A DNA stretch of 64,000 nt from Hygrophila difformis (GCA_030278955.1 JAOANR010000006.1:55766915-55830914), one strand, 5' to 3'; positions 45,220 through 57,551 are shown, numbered from the stretch's first letter. The notes: generated from the letters alone by a model not told the origin. A program made the numbers and translations.

Positions 45220-48200
45220 TGTAATACCATAGAAAGTACCCAAAATAATTGTAATTCACTAAAGAGACTTTTATTAAATATTTAATCACTTGCTTAAAGA
45301 ATTAGTTTATTGATTTTTCTACAAAACAACACTTGAAAAACTATATATGTAAATTTGTCTTTTCCAAAAAAAATATGAATTTCAATATCATGGGTAATAG
45401 AATTATATAGTTTATGGAATATTTTTTTTTAAATCTATTGTTTAAATTATATATAAGTTTTTATATATATACACATTGGTCTTGAAAATTATTATGAGGA
45501 TAGTATGTGAATATTTTAAGTACTTTGATATTTTCATTATGGAATAAATTTTTATAAAAATAAAAGTATGAGTTTTTATGTGAATCTATGAGAATTAACT
45601 TTTATATATAAGAAAATATATTCATAGATTATAATTTTTATTTGATGATGACATGAAGACTTTGTGGTTTGAGTATTGTTATGAATAAAATAAAACCATG
45701 CAAGTATATTATTATTATCTTTTTGAAAGCACATTAATATAAATACAATACTTGAAATAAATAAATAAATATTATATTATCATATCCAACTCATTGAGTA
45801 TAAATGCATGCCACTAAATAATGACAAGAATAATGATTTTTGTAGACAAGCTAATACATCAATCATTTTCATGATACACTACTTACACAAATATAAGGTT
45901 AAAAGCAATTGCAGGAAATTTTCTTCCTAAACAAATAGATAAAAAATCCACATGATTAACAAGTGTCTTGGATGAATGGCTAGCAAAGAAAGGTGATCAA
46001 TTATCTCTTGAACCCACCAAGATTAATAGCTTCCATAATAGGCAAGCCATTATGTTAATAGACAACATGATGGACAAAATTAATAGCCTCCTTGTTAGGC
46101 TATAAGGACCAAATGAGTGGATACAAATACTCTAACCATTATTGCTCAAGACACACTTAATTGGATGATTGGTGAGGTTGTAACACTCTCACAATGTGTC
46201 ATGTTTAATTGTTCAAATCTTAGCCTATAAATAGAGGGAGTTTCTAGCCTTCAAACACACCAATCTCATCCATCTCATTAGCCAAATTCACTACCCATTT
46301 TATTCTTCAAAGTTCTCCCACATAGTGAGCATATCTTAAGGATTGTGGAGTCTTGTAGGCTTGGCAACCTTCATCATTCTAAGAGTTCTAACTCTTCTCA
46401 ACACTTGGTTAGTAAGATATCATCCTTGAAACTTGTATCTTATAGATCTAAATCTTTTATTTTTATACTATAAATTGATTTCCCTCTATTTGTCGAATTT
46501 CAGCGAAACCCATAATTTATGGTGCGAATCTTGTGTTATAACGGCCATTATCTTTGAATCTCCTTGCTCTTATACATCTATTCAGTAAGTTAACACTCTC
46601 TACTTTAAGTTTTGGAGATTCCAATCCATGTTTTAAGAATAAAAAATTAGAATTCCCACATTATACCAAAATCTGTCAGTTTTTCGTTTACGTAAAGATC
46701 CATCTTTTTAATCTATTTTGGTACAATATCCCTAAAAGGTTCCTTCATAAAACTTGTTCCTTATTGAGTTGAGTATATTTCTGGAAACTTTTATAATTTT
46801 TAGAAATCGTATGAAAAAGTTATGAGATCCGCTTTATCGAAAGGTCGAAAACTCTTTTTGTTGAAATCTAAGAAATGATAGTGTTTTCTGAAATCCACAT
46901 TTTTGAAGGTCTTAAGTGTCTCAAAGCCAAATGGTTTCTTCATGAAAAATATTTATCTATGTGTTATCTACCTTGTGGTAAAATTTCAGAATTTTTGGTC
47001 GCGAATTACTATTTTTAAAACCTGCGGAAAATTATAGAGTCACTATTGAATTTCTGGCAGAATACATGTTCTGTAAAGAACTCAATTTTTGAAATGTTTC
47101 CATACCTTATTTTGAAAAGTGTAAAACATGAAACTTGTTCAACTATGTGTTGAGCATCTACAGTTTAAATTTCATAGCAATCGCCTTTCATATGAATTTT
47201 TAAACTGACTTGGCGTAAACTGCGATGTTGGATTTGATTTTTGGTCCAAATGAGAAATTGTTGGATTTTGAGATCCATGAAATGATATTTCTATATTTAT
47301 GAGATATTGATATGGGAGTTAAATGTTGAAATGATATTTGGCATTATTGAATGCCCTTGTGATGAGGTTACTCCCTTGAGATTGTTGAAAACTCTTTTAA
47401 AGAGGATATTATGTGGAAAATTGTGGAAAACTCTTTTAAATCCATTGTGCACTATTAACTTGAGTAAGATGCCATACTTGATAGAGGGCTAATGCACTAG
47501 GGATGTGTTTTGCGGGGCCTCCCCCTCTAAATATGCCAAGACGGCATTGTTGATAAATTGTGCCAAAACGGCGTTATTGCATGTATGAGTCTATACTCTT
47601 TGGTGTATCCATGATGGGTTACCCGAGGCTCCGGAGTGTGTCTGTATATGAGTCCGCTGCATGCTGATCATGACTTATGATCGATATGATATGATATGAT
47701 ATATGGAAAATGGTGTCATCTTGTGCATAGTTGCTACAATGGTAAGAATGAAAGTTGTTTATTTTGTTAAAGGTAATGTGTGTGATCATTTTAAAAGAAA
47801 AAGTGAAAATTATTATTATTATTTTTTTTGAGTGTCAACCACTATTTTAAAACCCACTTCTTGAAGTGGAGCGGGTTGACTTACTCAGTACCATTGTACT
47901 GATAAAAAGTTGTTGCGTTATCTTTTTACAGATATTGGAGCTGACATATGAACTGCATCTCATGACATGAGCATTTGGGGATGGGATTACCTTTCATTAA
48001 AAGATTGTTGCTTTAAGGAATCACGTACTTTTAAATATTAATGTCCTATATATTGCTTTTAGTTTATGCTTCCGCGTGAGAAAGAACAATGACTCTGGTA
48101 TTAAGTACTTTAAATTTTCTTATGTCTATATTTTATAAAATTGGCAATTATTTTTAAAGTTCATACTACAAAAATTTATATTTAGCCGTAGCACTTGTCA

Positions 48201-48286
48201 ATTAAGTTAGCCAAATGGCGAGCCTGACTGACAAGTGTGGCGGTAACATTCTGAAACCCTATGAGGATAAATTTCGGGGTGTTACA
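45220..48286 (+). repeat. 5' LTR of element C (3,067 bp)
   Basis: Starts TGTAATACC and ends GGGGTGTTACA. A TATAAATA box at 46225-46232 marks the promoter, so U3 is about 1 kb and R-U5 about 2 kb, unusually long. No supported gene inside. Confidence 0.92.
46225..46232 (+). promoter_or_regulatory. TATA box of element C LTR promoter
   Basis: TATAAATA preceded by GCC and followed by a purine stretch. The same box recurs in the other LTR copies at 54941-54948 and 63690-63697. Confidence 0.7.
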
Positions 48287-48289
48287 GAG

Positions 48290-48300
48290 TGGTATCAGAG
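48290..48300 (+). other. Primer binding site of element C (initiator tRNA-Met)
   Basis: TGGTATCAGAG, three bases (GAG) after the LTR end, the same spacing as in elements A and B. Confidence 0.88.
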
Positions 48301-49010
48301 AGTATTTTTAAACTCTAAGTATTTGTAAACTGTTAAATATAGAACTGCATGAGGTGATTCTGTCTAAGGAGTCTGGTTTTTAAAGATTGCCCGTCAGCCG
48401 GTGGCTCTACCAGTCTTTCCTGGGAATCAACTTTGTAGCTCTATATTTTAACTAGTTGGCAAATTACTTAGAAGGCGGTACCCTCTAATCTTAGCATTTT
48501 TTGGTTAAGTTAGCAACAAGGCGAGCTTGACTAAGGGGTGCGACAGTTTAACTCCGGTTTATGGATTTTAAAAAAAATCCATTTTGAGAAAGAAATATGC
48601 AAAATATTTTTCAAAGGCCCATATGGGTTATGTTAAATTTTGAAACTTAGAAATTATTTTTGGGGACGGAACATATGCATTCATGAGCATGCATCATTTT
48701 CTATAAAATTTAAAAAAAAAGAAAAAAAGAAAAAAAAAAATAAAAAAATAAAAAATAAAATATTGTTAAGATATACTAAGTCAGTTGACCTTATCATAAG
48801 TGCTCTTTTTAAATTCTCTATCTTGTAATATTTTCTAGATTTATGAAATAAAGCTTGTTATTTCATTCTTCTGGTTAATCTCTAAATAAAGTCATACTCC
48901 TAACTTAGACATTTCTGCCATAACTCATCCTTATACTATGACCTAACGAGTTTTAGGACATAATCATCCCTTAGACTTGAACTCACTCTTGCTTAACTAT
49001 CCTTAGCAGA
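48301..49010 (+). other. Leader of element C
   Basis: 710-base untranslated leader. It contains a second copy (48504-48548) of a motif also found just before the LTR end (48206-48250): aagttagc..ggcgagc.tgact. An A-rich run lies at 48708-48760. No ORF before the gag ATG. Confidence 0.6.
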
Positions 49011-50561
49011 ATGGCACCCCGTGCAAGGACTAGAAAAACCCTCCGAAGTGTTAATGCCCTCAACAACATGGAGCCACACCAAAATCCGAACATCACTAAC
49101 CACGAAGTGCCAGCAGCACCGGGTGTATCCAATCAACAAGCTGTACCACCTGCACACAATATACATCACCCTGACACCACCAACAATCAGGGCGTTGGAC
49201 ATAACATGGTACCTCCTAATCAGGGAGCACCCAACAACCAAACCCGTCAGAATCAAAATACGCCAAACTCGCTTGACAATGATCGCCTAAGGATCATTGA
49301 GCAAATGCTCATTGCCTTGGGTCACGGTCAAATTAATCAAGCCACAGCAGCTGTGCCGCCATCTCAAGCCCAGCTCAATCACCTAGCAGTGGAGAACCAA
49401 TACAGACCACCTCGTTATGATGGGCAGGATGACCCTACTAAATTGGAGGAACTCGAGGCGACTCGTTGCCCAGATGAGCAGAAGATTACTGTAGCCTCGT
49501 ACTTTTTAGGAGGTGACGCAGATGACTGGTGGCAGTTACAGAAGAGAGAGCTAGATGATCATGAGGAGTATACATGGGAAAACTTTTCAGAAGCTCTAAG
49601 AGAAAGGTTTTACCCGATGAGTACCAAAGCAGCAATGTATGAAGAGTTTCTGTCGTTACGACAAGGAGCACAATCTGTACAAGAATACTATGTCAGAATG
49701 GCTCCTAAGTTAGTCTCCACCGATGCCGAGAAGGCACAGAAGTTCGAAATGGGATTAAACCTCTCCATTAGAGAAGTGGTGGCTGGAGTTCAGTATCTTA
49801 CCCTCCAAGCGATCTACGATCGAGCTGTCGCAGTTTCTCGTGTACAACAGATGAAGAGAAAAGCCGGGGAGTCTAGCCGCGGGTTCCAAGGACAGGACAA
49901 GAGGATTTGGGACAACCGAGGAAGCAGCAGCAGCAACAACCACCTCAGCAACAATAAAGGCAATATTCGAGGTGGGCAGAATCGACCCGTCCAGGGAAAC
50001 AAAGGAGGGGGCAACAATGGTACTAGAAACCATGAAGGGTACATACCACAATGCCCAAAATGCAACAAGCCCCACTTGGCTAGAGGATGCCCCAAGCCGG
50101 GTACATGTTATAGATGTGGCCGAGAAGGTCATATGAGGAAGGAGTGTAAGACCCGCATTGAAAATATTACAAAAAGAGATGACCTTATCAATATCCCCAC
50201 TCAGCCAAATAATCAGGATGTGCGAAACGGAAATAATCAAGGACAGAGGCCTCAGCAAAATAGAAACCAACAAGGGAACCATGGAGCACCTATAGGGCGG
50301 CTCAATGTTATTAATCAGGCAGATCTTTCAACTCAAGAGGATGTGATAACAGGTACATTTACGGCTTTAAGTGTGCCTGTTAAGGTTTTATTCGATTCTG
50401 GAGCAAGTTGTTCATTTATCTCTTCTAGAATCATGCCTGAATTAGAGATGCCAAAACCTAAAATGATTAACTTAGGAATTCAGTTGCCTTTGGGAAAAAT
50501 TGTATCGTGCACCAAACGATATGATGGGATTCCTATAGTCATTAAGAACCTTGAGTTCTAA
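49011..50561 (+). pseudogene. Element C gag and protease (start of polyprotein)
   Basis: 516 codons from ATG 49011 to an in-frame TAA at 50559. Order: an Asn/Gln/Pro-rich N-terminus, the capsid domain (about residues 135-290, P-R-Y-D-G-Q-D-D-P-T-K-L-E-E, then C-P-D-E-Q-K, A-S-Y-F-L-G-G-D-A-D-D-W-W), a Gly/Asn/Gln-rich linker, two zinc knuckles (C-P-K-C..H..C and C-Y-R-C-G-R-E-G-H-M-R-K-E-C, about nt 50053-50148), then the aspartic protease start with F-D-S-G-A-S (about 50391). The capsid N-terminus looks shortened: the usual W-(I/L/F)-x-x-(M/F/L)-E-K segment after T-K-L-E-E is missing. Gag packages the RNA and the protease matures the polyprotein. Confidence 0.88.
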
Positions 50562-52631
50562 GCAAACTTAGTAGAATTTGACCTTAAAGATTTTGATATT
50601 ATATTGGGAATGGATTGGCTTACCCAATATAAAGCGGTAATTGAGTGTCAGAAACACAAAATTACACTGTCTAAGACGAGAGGCAAAAAGGTCAACTACT
50701 ATGTCCAACTCCCCAAACGTAAGACTAAGATAGTAAATGCCTTAAAATTTTATAGTCTTATGCAGAAAGGATATATGCTTTATGCATGCTATATCCATAA
50801 CCTCAAGTTAAAGGAGAATAAAATTGATGACATTCCAGTAGTGAGGGAGTATCCAGATGTATTCCCAGAAGAAATTCCTGGAATGCCTCCAGAACGTGAA
50901 GTCGAGTTTACAATCGATCTACTTCCCGGAACAGAACCTGTATCAAAAGCTCCTTATCGCATGGCAACCCTAGAAATGAATGAACTCAAGGAGCAACTTG
51001 AGGAATTATTATAAAAGGGGTATATACGAACTAGCACGTCGCCGTGGGGAGCACCAGTCTTATTCATCAAGAAGAAAGATGGAGGGTTACGTCTTTGTAT
51101 CGATTATAGAGGTTTAAATAAGGTAACGGTTAAAAACAAATACCCGTTACCTAGGATTGATGACCTTTTCGATCAACTTAAAGGTGCAACGGTATTCTCC
51201 AAGATAGATTTGCGATCCGGTTATCATCAACTGCGAATCGCTGAAAAAGATATTCCGAAAACTGCTTTCAGGACACGTTATGGACATTACGAATTTACAG
51301 TGATGTCCTTTGGGCTAACAAATGCCCCAGCAGTATTCATGAATCTCATGAATGATGTGTTTCGAGAATTGTTAGATCAATGTGTAGTCATTTTCATCAA
51401 CGACATCTTGATCTATTCAAAGAGCAATGAAGAACATGAGCAACACTTGCATCAGGTGCTAGAGACATTAAGGAAACACCAACTCTATGCCAAGTTGTCC
51501 AAGTGTGACTTTTGGCTAGAAAAAGTAGCATTTTTAGGCCACATTGTATCAGCTGATGGAGTTTATGTTGACCCAGCAAAAATATCAGCAATCACCGAGT
51601 GGCCTACGCCTATTAATCAAACAGAAGTGAGAAGTTTTCTTGGACTGGCTGGATATTACAGGAGGTTCGTCAAGGACTTTTCCAAAGTTGCACGACCTCT
51701 GACTCAACTTTTGAAGAAAGGCTTGAAGTATGAATGGACAGAAAAGTGTGAATCATCATTTCAAGAGTTAAAGAAACGCCTCACAACAGCACCAATTTTA
51801 ACATTGCCAACAGAGAATGGAGATTTTGAAGTGTATAGTGACGCTTCAAAAGAGGGGCTAGGGTGTGTTTTAATGCAACAACAACAAGTCATTGCATATG
51901 CATCACGACAATTGAAGCCTCATGAGGATAATTATCCGACGCACGACCTAGAATTAGCAGCGGTAGTGTTCGCATTAAAGATTTGGCGACACTACTTGTA
52001 CGGACGAACTTGTCGGATATTCACCGACCACAAGAGCCTTAAGTACATATTTACTCAGAAGGAGTTAAACATGAGGCAACGCAGATGGTTAGAGTTGATC
52101 AAGGATTATGATTTGGACATCGCGTACCATGAAGGGAAAGCTAATGTGGTCGCAGATGCGTTGAGCCGCAAGACTCGACACGTGGCAAATACTCTTATCT
52201 TACCTTCGGAACTGTATATGGACTTGGTCAAGGTAGACACGGAGCTAGTCCATTATGGAACTGTGGAAAATGTCATTAATGCTATGACCATTGAATCTAC
52301 GGTATTTGATGAAATACGCAGTGCTCAACCAGGCGACATAAAGCTTGAAAGGATCAAGAAGAAGGTTGCTGAAGGAAAAGCAATTGGTTTTGCAATCCAT
52401 GAGGATGGAAGCATTCACTTCAAAGGGAGATGGTGCGTACCGCATAAATGCGTAGAGCTAAAACGAAGATTAATGGAAGAAGGCCACAACACCCCGTATT
52501 TAGTACATCCAGGGGGTGATAAGCTTTATAAGGATTTAAAGAAGGTTTATTGGTGGCCAAGGATGAAGAATGAGGTTGTTGAGTTTGTGGCTAGATGTTT
52601 AACCTGTCAAAAGGTTAAAGCAGTACGTTAG
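50562..52631 (+). pseudogene. Element C protease end, reverse transcriptase and RNase H (three stops in frame)
   Basis: Same frame as gag, broken by TAA at 50559, TAA at 51012 and TAG at 52629. Each is compatible with a C-to-T change in a Gln codon. After the protease tail (I-L-G-M-D-W-L) comes RT with [15 protein letters not shown]-x-L-N and [10 protein letters not shown]. The catalytic box reads F-I-N-D-I-L: Asn replaces the first Asp of the D-D pair (codon 51399-51401). RNase H follows with S-D-A-S, H-D-L-E-L, F-T-D-H-K-S-L and V-A-D-A-L-S-R. The RT change alone should abolish polymerisation. Confidence 0.9.
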
Positions 52632-53738
52632 AAGCCCTTAGGACTCATGAAACCATTGGAAATCCCAAGTTGGAAATGGGATAGTATATCAATGGATTTT
52701 GTTTCAGGACTACCACGATCACCAAAAGGAATGAATAAAATTTGGGTAATTGTTGATAGATTGACAAAGATTGCGATCTTCATACCAATGAAGGATACAT
52801 GGTTTATGGATCAATTAGCAAGAGCATATATCAATAACGTGGTTCGACGACATGGAGTGCCACATGATATAATCTCTGATAGAGACAACAGATTTGTCTC
52901 TCATTTTTGGACCAAGCTGCAAGAAGCTCTTGGTACCCAAATTAAAATGAGCACCGCTTTTCACCCGATGACGGATGGACAAACAGAAAGGACAATCCAA
53001 ACACTGGAGGACATGCTGAGAGCATGCGTTCTTGAATTTAAAGGAAGTTGGGAAAAGCATCTACCTTTGATAGAGTTCTCTTACAATAACAGCTATCATG
53101 CTAGTATAGGTATGGCACCGTTTGAGGCACTCTATGGACGCAAGTGCCGAAGCCCATTATGTTGGGAAAAATGCGAGAATTCTATTGTGGTGAGGCCGCA
53201 ACTCATTGAAGACGTGACCCAAAAGATCAAGATGATCCAAGGGAAAATGAAGGCAGCACAAGATCGACAGAAAAGTTATGCCGATGTTAGGCGACAAGAC
53301 CTAGAATTTCAAGTTGGAGATAAGGTTATGCTGAAAATATCACCTATGAAAGGAGTGATGCGTTTTGGAAAGCGAGGAAAGTTAAGTCCTCGATATATTG
53401 GACCGTATGACATTCTGGAACGAGTCGGAACCCTGGCATATAGACTAGCCCTACCGCCACAACTATCTCGAGTGCACAATGTGTTCCATGTTTCACAGTT
53501 AAAGAAATATGTGCATGACCCAACCCATGTACTTCAACAGGAAGTAATTGAACTCAAAGAAGATCTAACTTATGAAGAGTATCCAATCCAAATACTCGAC
53601 ATCAAAGAAAGAACGACAAGGAACAAGACCACCCGGATTGTTAAAGTACTTTGGTCCAATCATGGTACGGAAGAAGCAACATGGGAACTAGAGGATGATA
53701 TGAAGCAACGCCACCCCAATCTCTTTTTAAACGACTAA
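52632..53738 (+). pseudogene. Element C integrase with chromodomain
   Basis: Last third of the polyprotein. It is separated from RNase H and the HHCC zinc module (H..H..C-L-T-C, ending about 52610) by the TAG at 52629. The core has the D-D-E residues in W-D-S-I-S-M-D-F-V, I-S-D-R-D and D-G-Q-T-E-R. The C-terminus has the GPY/F module (R-Y-I-G-P-Y-D-I-L) and a chromodomain (V-L-W-S-N-H, A-T-W-E-L-E-D-D-M), which in this class targets insertion to heterochromatin. True stop TAA at 53736. Closely related to the remnant at 5945-6425. Confidence 0.9.
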
Positions 53739-53742
53739 ATAA

Positions 53743-53782
53743 CAGTTATGGGGACATAACTGTAGGCTTAAGGGGAGGAGGA
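53743..53782 (+). other. Upstream hairpin-PPT module (PPT1) of element C
   Basis: Four bases after the pol stop: a perfect hairpin CAGTTATG-GGGA-CATAACTG (53743-53762), a short linker, then AAGGGGAGGAGGA ending at 53782. It is followed at 53783 by TGTAACCACCC, an LTR-type end. Confidence 0.8.
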
Positions 53783-53900
53783 TGTAACCACCCGACACAA
53801 TCTTGATAGGGTATGTTCAAAATCTCCTAAATTTTCTTTCTTTTCCATTAACTTTTATCTTATATTCCGCATATTAGATTGTCATAGTAGTTTTCATTAA

Positions 53901-53938
53901 AACTTCGAGGACGAAGTTGATTCTTAAGGAGGGTGGAT
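53901..53938 (+). other. Downstream hairpin-PPT module (PPT2) of element C
   Basis: A perfect hairpin AACTTCG-AGGA-CGAAGTT (53901-53918), linker, then AAGGAGGGTGGAT ending at 53938, directly before the 3' LTR start TGTAATACC. This PPT set the boundary of this copy. Confidence 0.85.
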
Positions 53939-56900
53939 TGTAATACCATAGAAAGTACCCGAAATAATTGTAATTCACTAAAGAGACTTTTATTAAATAT
54001 TTAATCACTTGCTTAAAGAATTAGTTTATTGATTTTTCTACAAAACAACACTTGAAAAACTATATATGTAAATTTGTCTTTTCCAAAAGAAATATGAATT
54101 TCAATATCATGGGTAATAGAATTATATAGTTTATGGATATTTTTTTTAAATCTATTGTTTAAATTATATATAAGTTTTTATATATATACACATTGGTCTT
54201 GAAAATTATTATGAGGATAGTATGTGAATATTTTAAGTACTTTGATATTCATTATGGAATAATTTTTTATAAAAATAAAAGTATGAGTTTTTATGTGAAT
54301 CTATGAGAATTAACTTTTATATATAAGAAAATATATTCATAGATTATAATTTTTATTTGATGATGACATGAAGACTTTGTGGTTTGAGTATTGTTATGAA
54401 TAAAATAAAACCATGCAAGTATATTATTATTATCTTTTTGAAAGCACATTAATATAAATACGATACTTGAAATAAATAAATAAATATTATATTATCATAT
54501 CCAACTCATTGAGTATAAATGCATGCCACTAAATAATGACAAGAATAATGATTTTTGTAGACAAGCTCATACATCAATCATTTTCATGATACACTACTTA
54601 CACAAATATAAGGTTAAAAGCAATTGCAGGAAATTTTCTTCCTAAACAAATAGATAAAAAATCCACATGATTAACAAGTGTCTTGGATGAATAGCTAGCA
54701 AAGAAAGGTGATCAATTATCTCTTGAACCCACTAAGGTTAATAGCCTCCATAATAGGCAAACCATTATGTTAATAGACAACATGATGGACAAAATTAATA
54801 GCCTCCTTGTTAGGCTATAAGGACCAAATGAGTGGATACAAATACTCTAACCATTATTGCTCAAGACACACTTAATTGGATGATTGGTGAGGTTGTAACA
54901 CTCTCACAATGTGTCATGTTTAATTGTTCAAATCTTAGCCTATAAATAGAGGGAGTTTCTAGCCTTCAAACACACCAATCTCATCCATCTCATTAGCCAA
55001 ATTCACTACCCATTTTATTATTCAAAGTTCTCCCACATAGTGAGCATATCTTAAGGATTGTGGAGTCTTGTAGGCTTGGCAACCTTCATCATTCTAAGAG
55101 TTCTATCTCTTCTCAACACTTGGTTAGTAAGATATCATCCTTGAAACTTGTATCTTATAGATCTAAATCTTTTATTTTTATACTATAAATTGATTTCCCT
55201 CTATTTGTCGAATTTCAGCGAAACCCGTAATTTGTGGTGCGAATCTTGAGTTATAACGGCCATTATCTTTGAATCTCCTTGCTCTTATACATCTATTCAG
55301 TAAGTTAACACTCTCTACTTTAAGTTTTGGAGATTCCAATCCATGTTTTAAGAATACAAAATTAGAATTCCCACATTATACCAAAATCTGTCAGTTTTTC
55401 GTTTACGTAAAGATCCATCTTTTTAATCTATTTTGGTACAATATCCCTCAAAGGTTCCTTCATAAAACTTGTTCCTTATTGAGTTGAGTATATTTCTGAA
55501 AAATTTTATAATATTTAGAAATCGTATGAAAAAGTTATGAGATCCGCTTTATCGAAAGGTCGAAATCTCTTTTTGTTGAAATCTAAGAAATGATAGTGTT
55601 TTCTGAAATCCACATTTTTGAAGGTCTTAAGTGTCTCAAAGCCAAATGGTTTCTTCATGAAAAATATTTATCTATGTGTTATCTACCTTGTGGTAAAATT
55701 TTAGAATTTTTGGTCGCGAATTACTATTTTTAAAACCTGCGGAAAATTATAGAGCCACTATTGAATTTCTGGCAGAATACATGTTCTGTAAAGAACTCAA
55801 TTTTTGAAATGTTTCCATACCTTATTTTGAAAAGTGTAAAACATGAAACTTGTTCAACTATGTGTTGAGTATCTACAGTTTAAATTTCATAGCAATCGCC
55901 TTTCATATGAATTTTTAAACTGACTTGGCGTAAACTGCGATGTTGGACTTGATTTTTGGTCCAAATGAGAAATTGTTGGATTTTGAGATCCATGAAATGA
56001 TATTTCTATATTTATGAGATATTGATATGGGAGTTAAATGTTGACATGATATTTGGCATTATTGAATGCCCTTGTGATGAGGTTACCTTGAGATTGTTGA
56101 AAACTCTTTTAAAGAGGATATTATGTGGAAAATTATGGAAAACTCTTTTAAATCCATTGTGCACTATTAACTTGAGTAAGATGCCATACTTGATAGAGGG
56201 CTAATGCACTAGGGATGTGTCTTGCAGGCCCCCCCCTCTAAATATGCCAAGACGGCATTGTTGATAAATTGTGCCAAAACGGCGTTATTGCATGTATGAG
56301 TCTATACTCTTGGGTGTATCCATGATGGGTTACCCGAGGCTCCGGAGTGTGTCTGTATATGAGTCCGCTGCATGCTGATCATGACTTATGATCGATATGA
56401 TATGATATGATATGATATATGGAAAATGGTGTCCTCTTGTGCATAGTTGCTACAATGGTAAGAATGAAAGTTATTTATTTTGTTAAAGGTAATGTGTGTG
56501 ATCATTTTAAAGAAAAAGTGAAAATTATTATTATTATTTTTTTTGAGTGTCAACCACTATTTTAAAACCCACTTCTTGAAGTGGAGCGGGTTGACTTACT
56601 CAGTACCATTGTACTGATAAAAAGTTGTTGCGTTATCTTTTTACAGATATTGGAGCTGACATATGAACTGCATCTCATGACATGAGCATTTGGGGATGAG
56701 ATTACCTTTCATCAAAAGATTGTTGCTTTAAGGAACTACGTACTTTTAAATATTAATGTCCTATATATTGCTTTTAGTTTATGCTTCCGCGTGAGAAAGA
56801 CCAATGACTCTGGTATTAAGTACTTTAAATTTTCTTATGTCTATATTTTATAAAATTGGCAATTATTTTTAAAGTTCATACTACAAAAATTTATATTTAG

Positions 56901-57001
56901 CCGTAGCACTTGTCAATTACGTTAGCCAAAGGGCGAGCCTGACTGACAAGTGTGGCGGTAACATTCTGAAACCTTATGAGGATAAATTTCGGGGTGTTAC
57001 A
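53939..57001 (+). repeat. 3' LTR of element C (3,063 bp)
   Basis: Pairs with 45220-48286, with scattered substitutions and small indels. Ends GGGGTGTTACA followed by the TSD tggaa. Confidence 0.92.
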
Positions 57002-57291
57002 TGGAATCTTGTTAGATTCGTCTCGTCGAGTAGTTTTTAAAATATCTAACTTTTTACATATACCGAACTTGAGTTATTAAGGATTTAAAATATTCATTGG
57101 ACTGCGTGCACTGTGGGTCCGTTCTATTTTTGAAAACGGAGGGAGTATAATTTTTTTATTGTAGGTAAAATAAACATACTTATATAAAATTTAATGGGCA
57201 AATTTCAAACTGGGGGGGGGGGGGGTTGCAGCCCCCCAAGCCCCTTCACAAATCCGCCACTGCTAATATCTTTTATTTCTCTTCTTATATA

Positions 57292-57551
57292 CTTCCTCCG
57301 TATTCTTAAGTTTTTGACATTTGGTTAGATGCTACTATTTACACACATATTTTCACTTAAAGTTTTATCATAGTTATACAAGTTAAAATATAATCAAGTG
57401 AGATCTTGTTAGATTCGTCTCGTCGTGTAGTTTTTAAATATAGAACTTTTAGAATTTTTACTTGTACCAAATTAGAGTTATTAATAGTTTAAAATATGAA
57501 TTGAACTGAGTGAAAGGTGGGTCCGTAATAAACTTTTGAATACAGAGGAAG
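57292..57551. mobile_element. Stowaway-like MITE, family 1
   Basis: 260 bp, inverted ends cttcctccgtattcttaag / cttttgaatacagaggaag, flanked by TA. Confidence 0.78.

Larger units (their letters stand above)
45220..57001 (+). mobile_element. Full-length Ty3/gypsy chromovirus element C (Tekay-like), inactivated
   Basis: 11,782 bp: 5' LTR 45220-48286, PBS 48290-48300, leader, a single gag-pol frame 49011-53738, two hairpin-PPT modules, 3' LTR 53939-57001, perfect TSD tggaa (45215-45219 and 57002-57006). The LTRs differ at scattered positions, so this copy is older than element B. Domain order gag-PR-RT-RNase H-INT-chromodomain defines a chromovirus; Tekay assignment is by overall resemblance. 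Three in-frame stops and an altered RT catalytic site prevent autonomous movement. Confidence 0.92.
45109..57145. mobile_element. Stowaway-like MITE (family 1) split by gypsy insertion
   Basis: Left half 45109-45219 and right half 57007-57145, about 250 bp in all. Inverted ends ctccctcctttttcgaaag / tttttgaaaacggagggag, flanked by TA (45107-45108 and 57146-57147). Confidence 0.75.
44694..57262. mobile_element. Non-autonomous hAT element, outermost layer of a triple nest
   Basis: Ends caagtggcgga (44694) and tccgccactg (57262), with a perfect 8-bp TSD ctaatatc at 44686-44693 and 57263-57270. Its own sequence is about 530 bp (44694-45108 and 57146-57262). The rest is a MITE which itself contains a gypsy element. 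A G14 run (about 57211-57224) lies near its right end. No transposase. Confidence 0.75.

Noticed and set aside
46554..46772. ORF conserved between the LTRs of element C (also 55269-55487)
   Set aside because: It is conserved only because the LTRs are copies; no domain or codon bias seen.
57211..57224. G14 run as a regulatory G-tract
   Set aside because: Lies in the end of a hAT copy; a simple homopolymer without other support.
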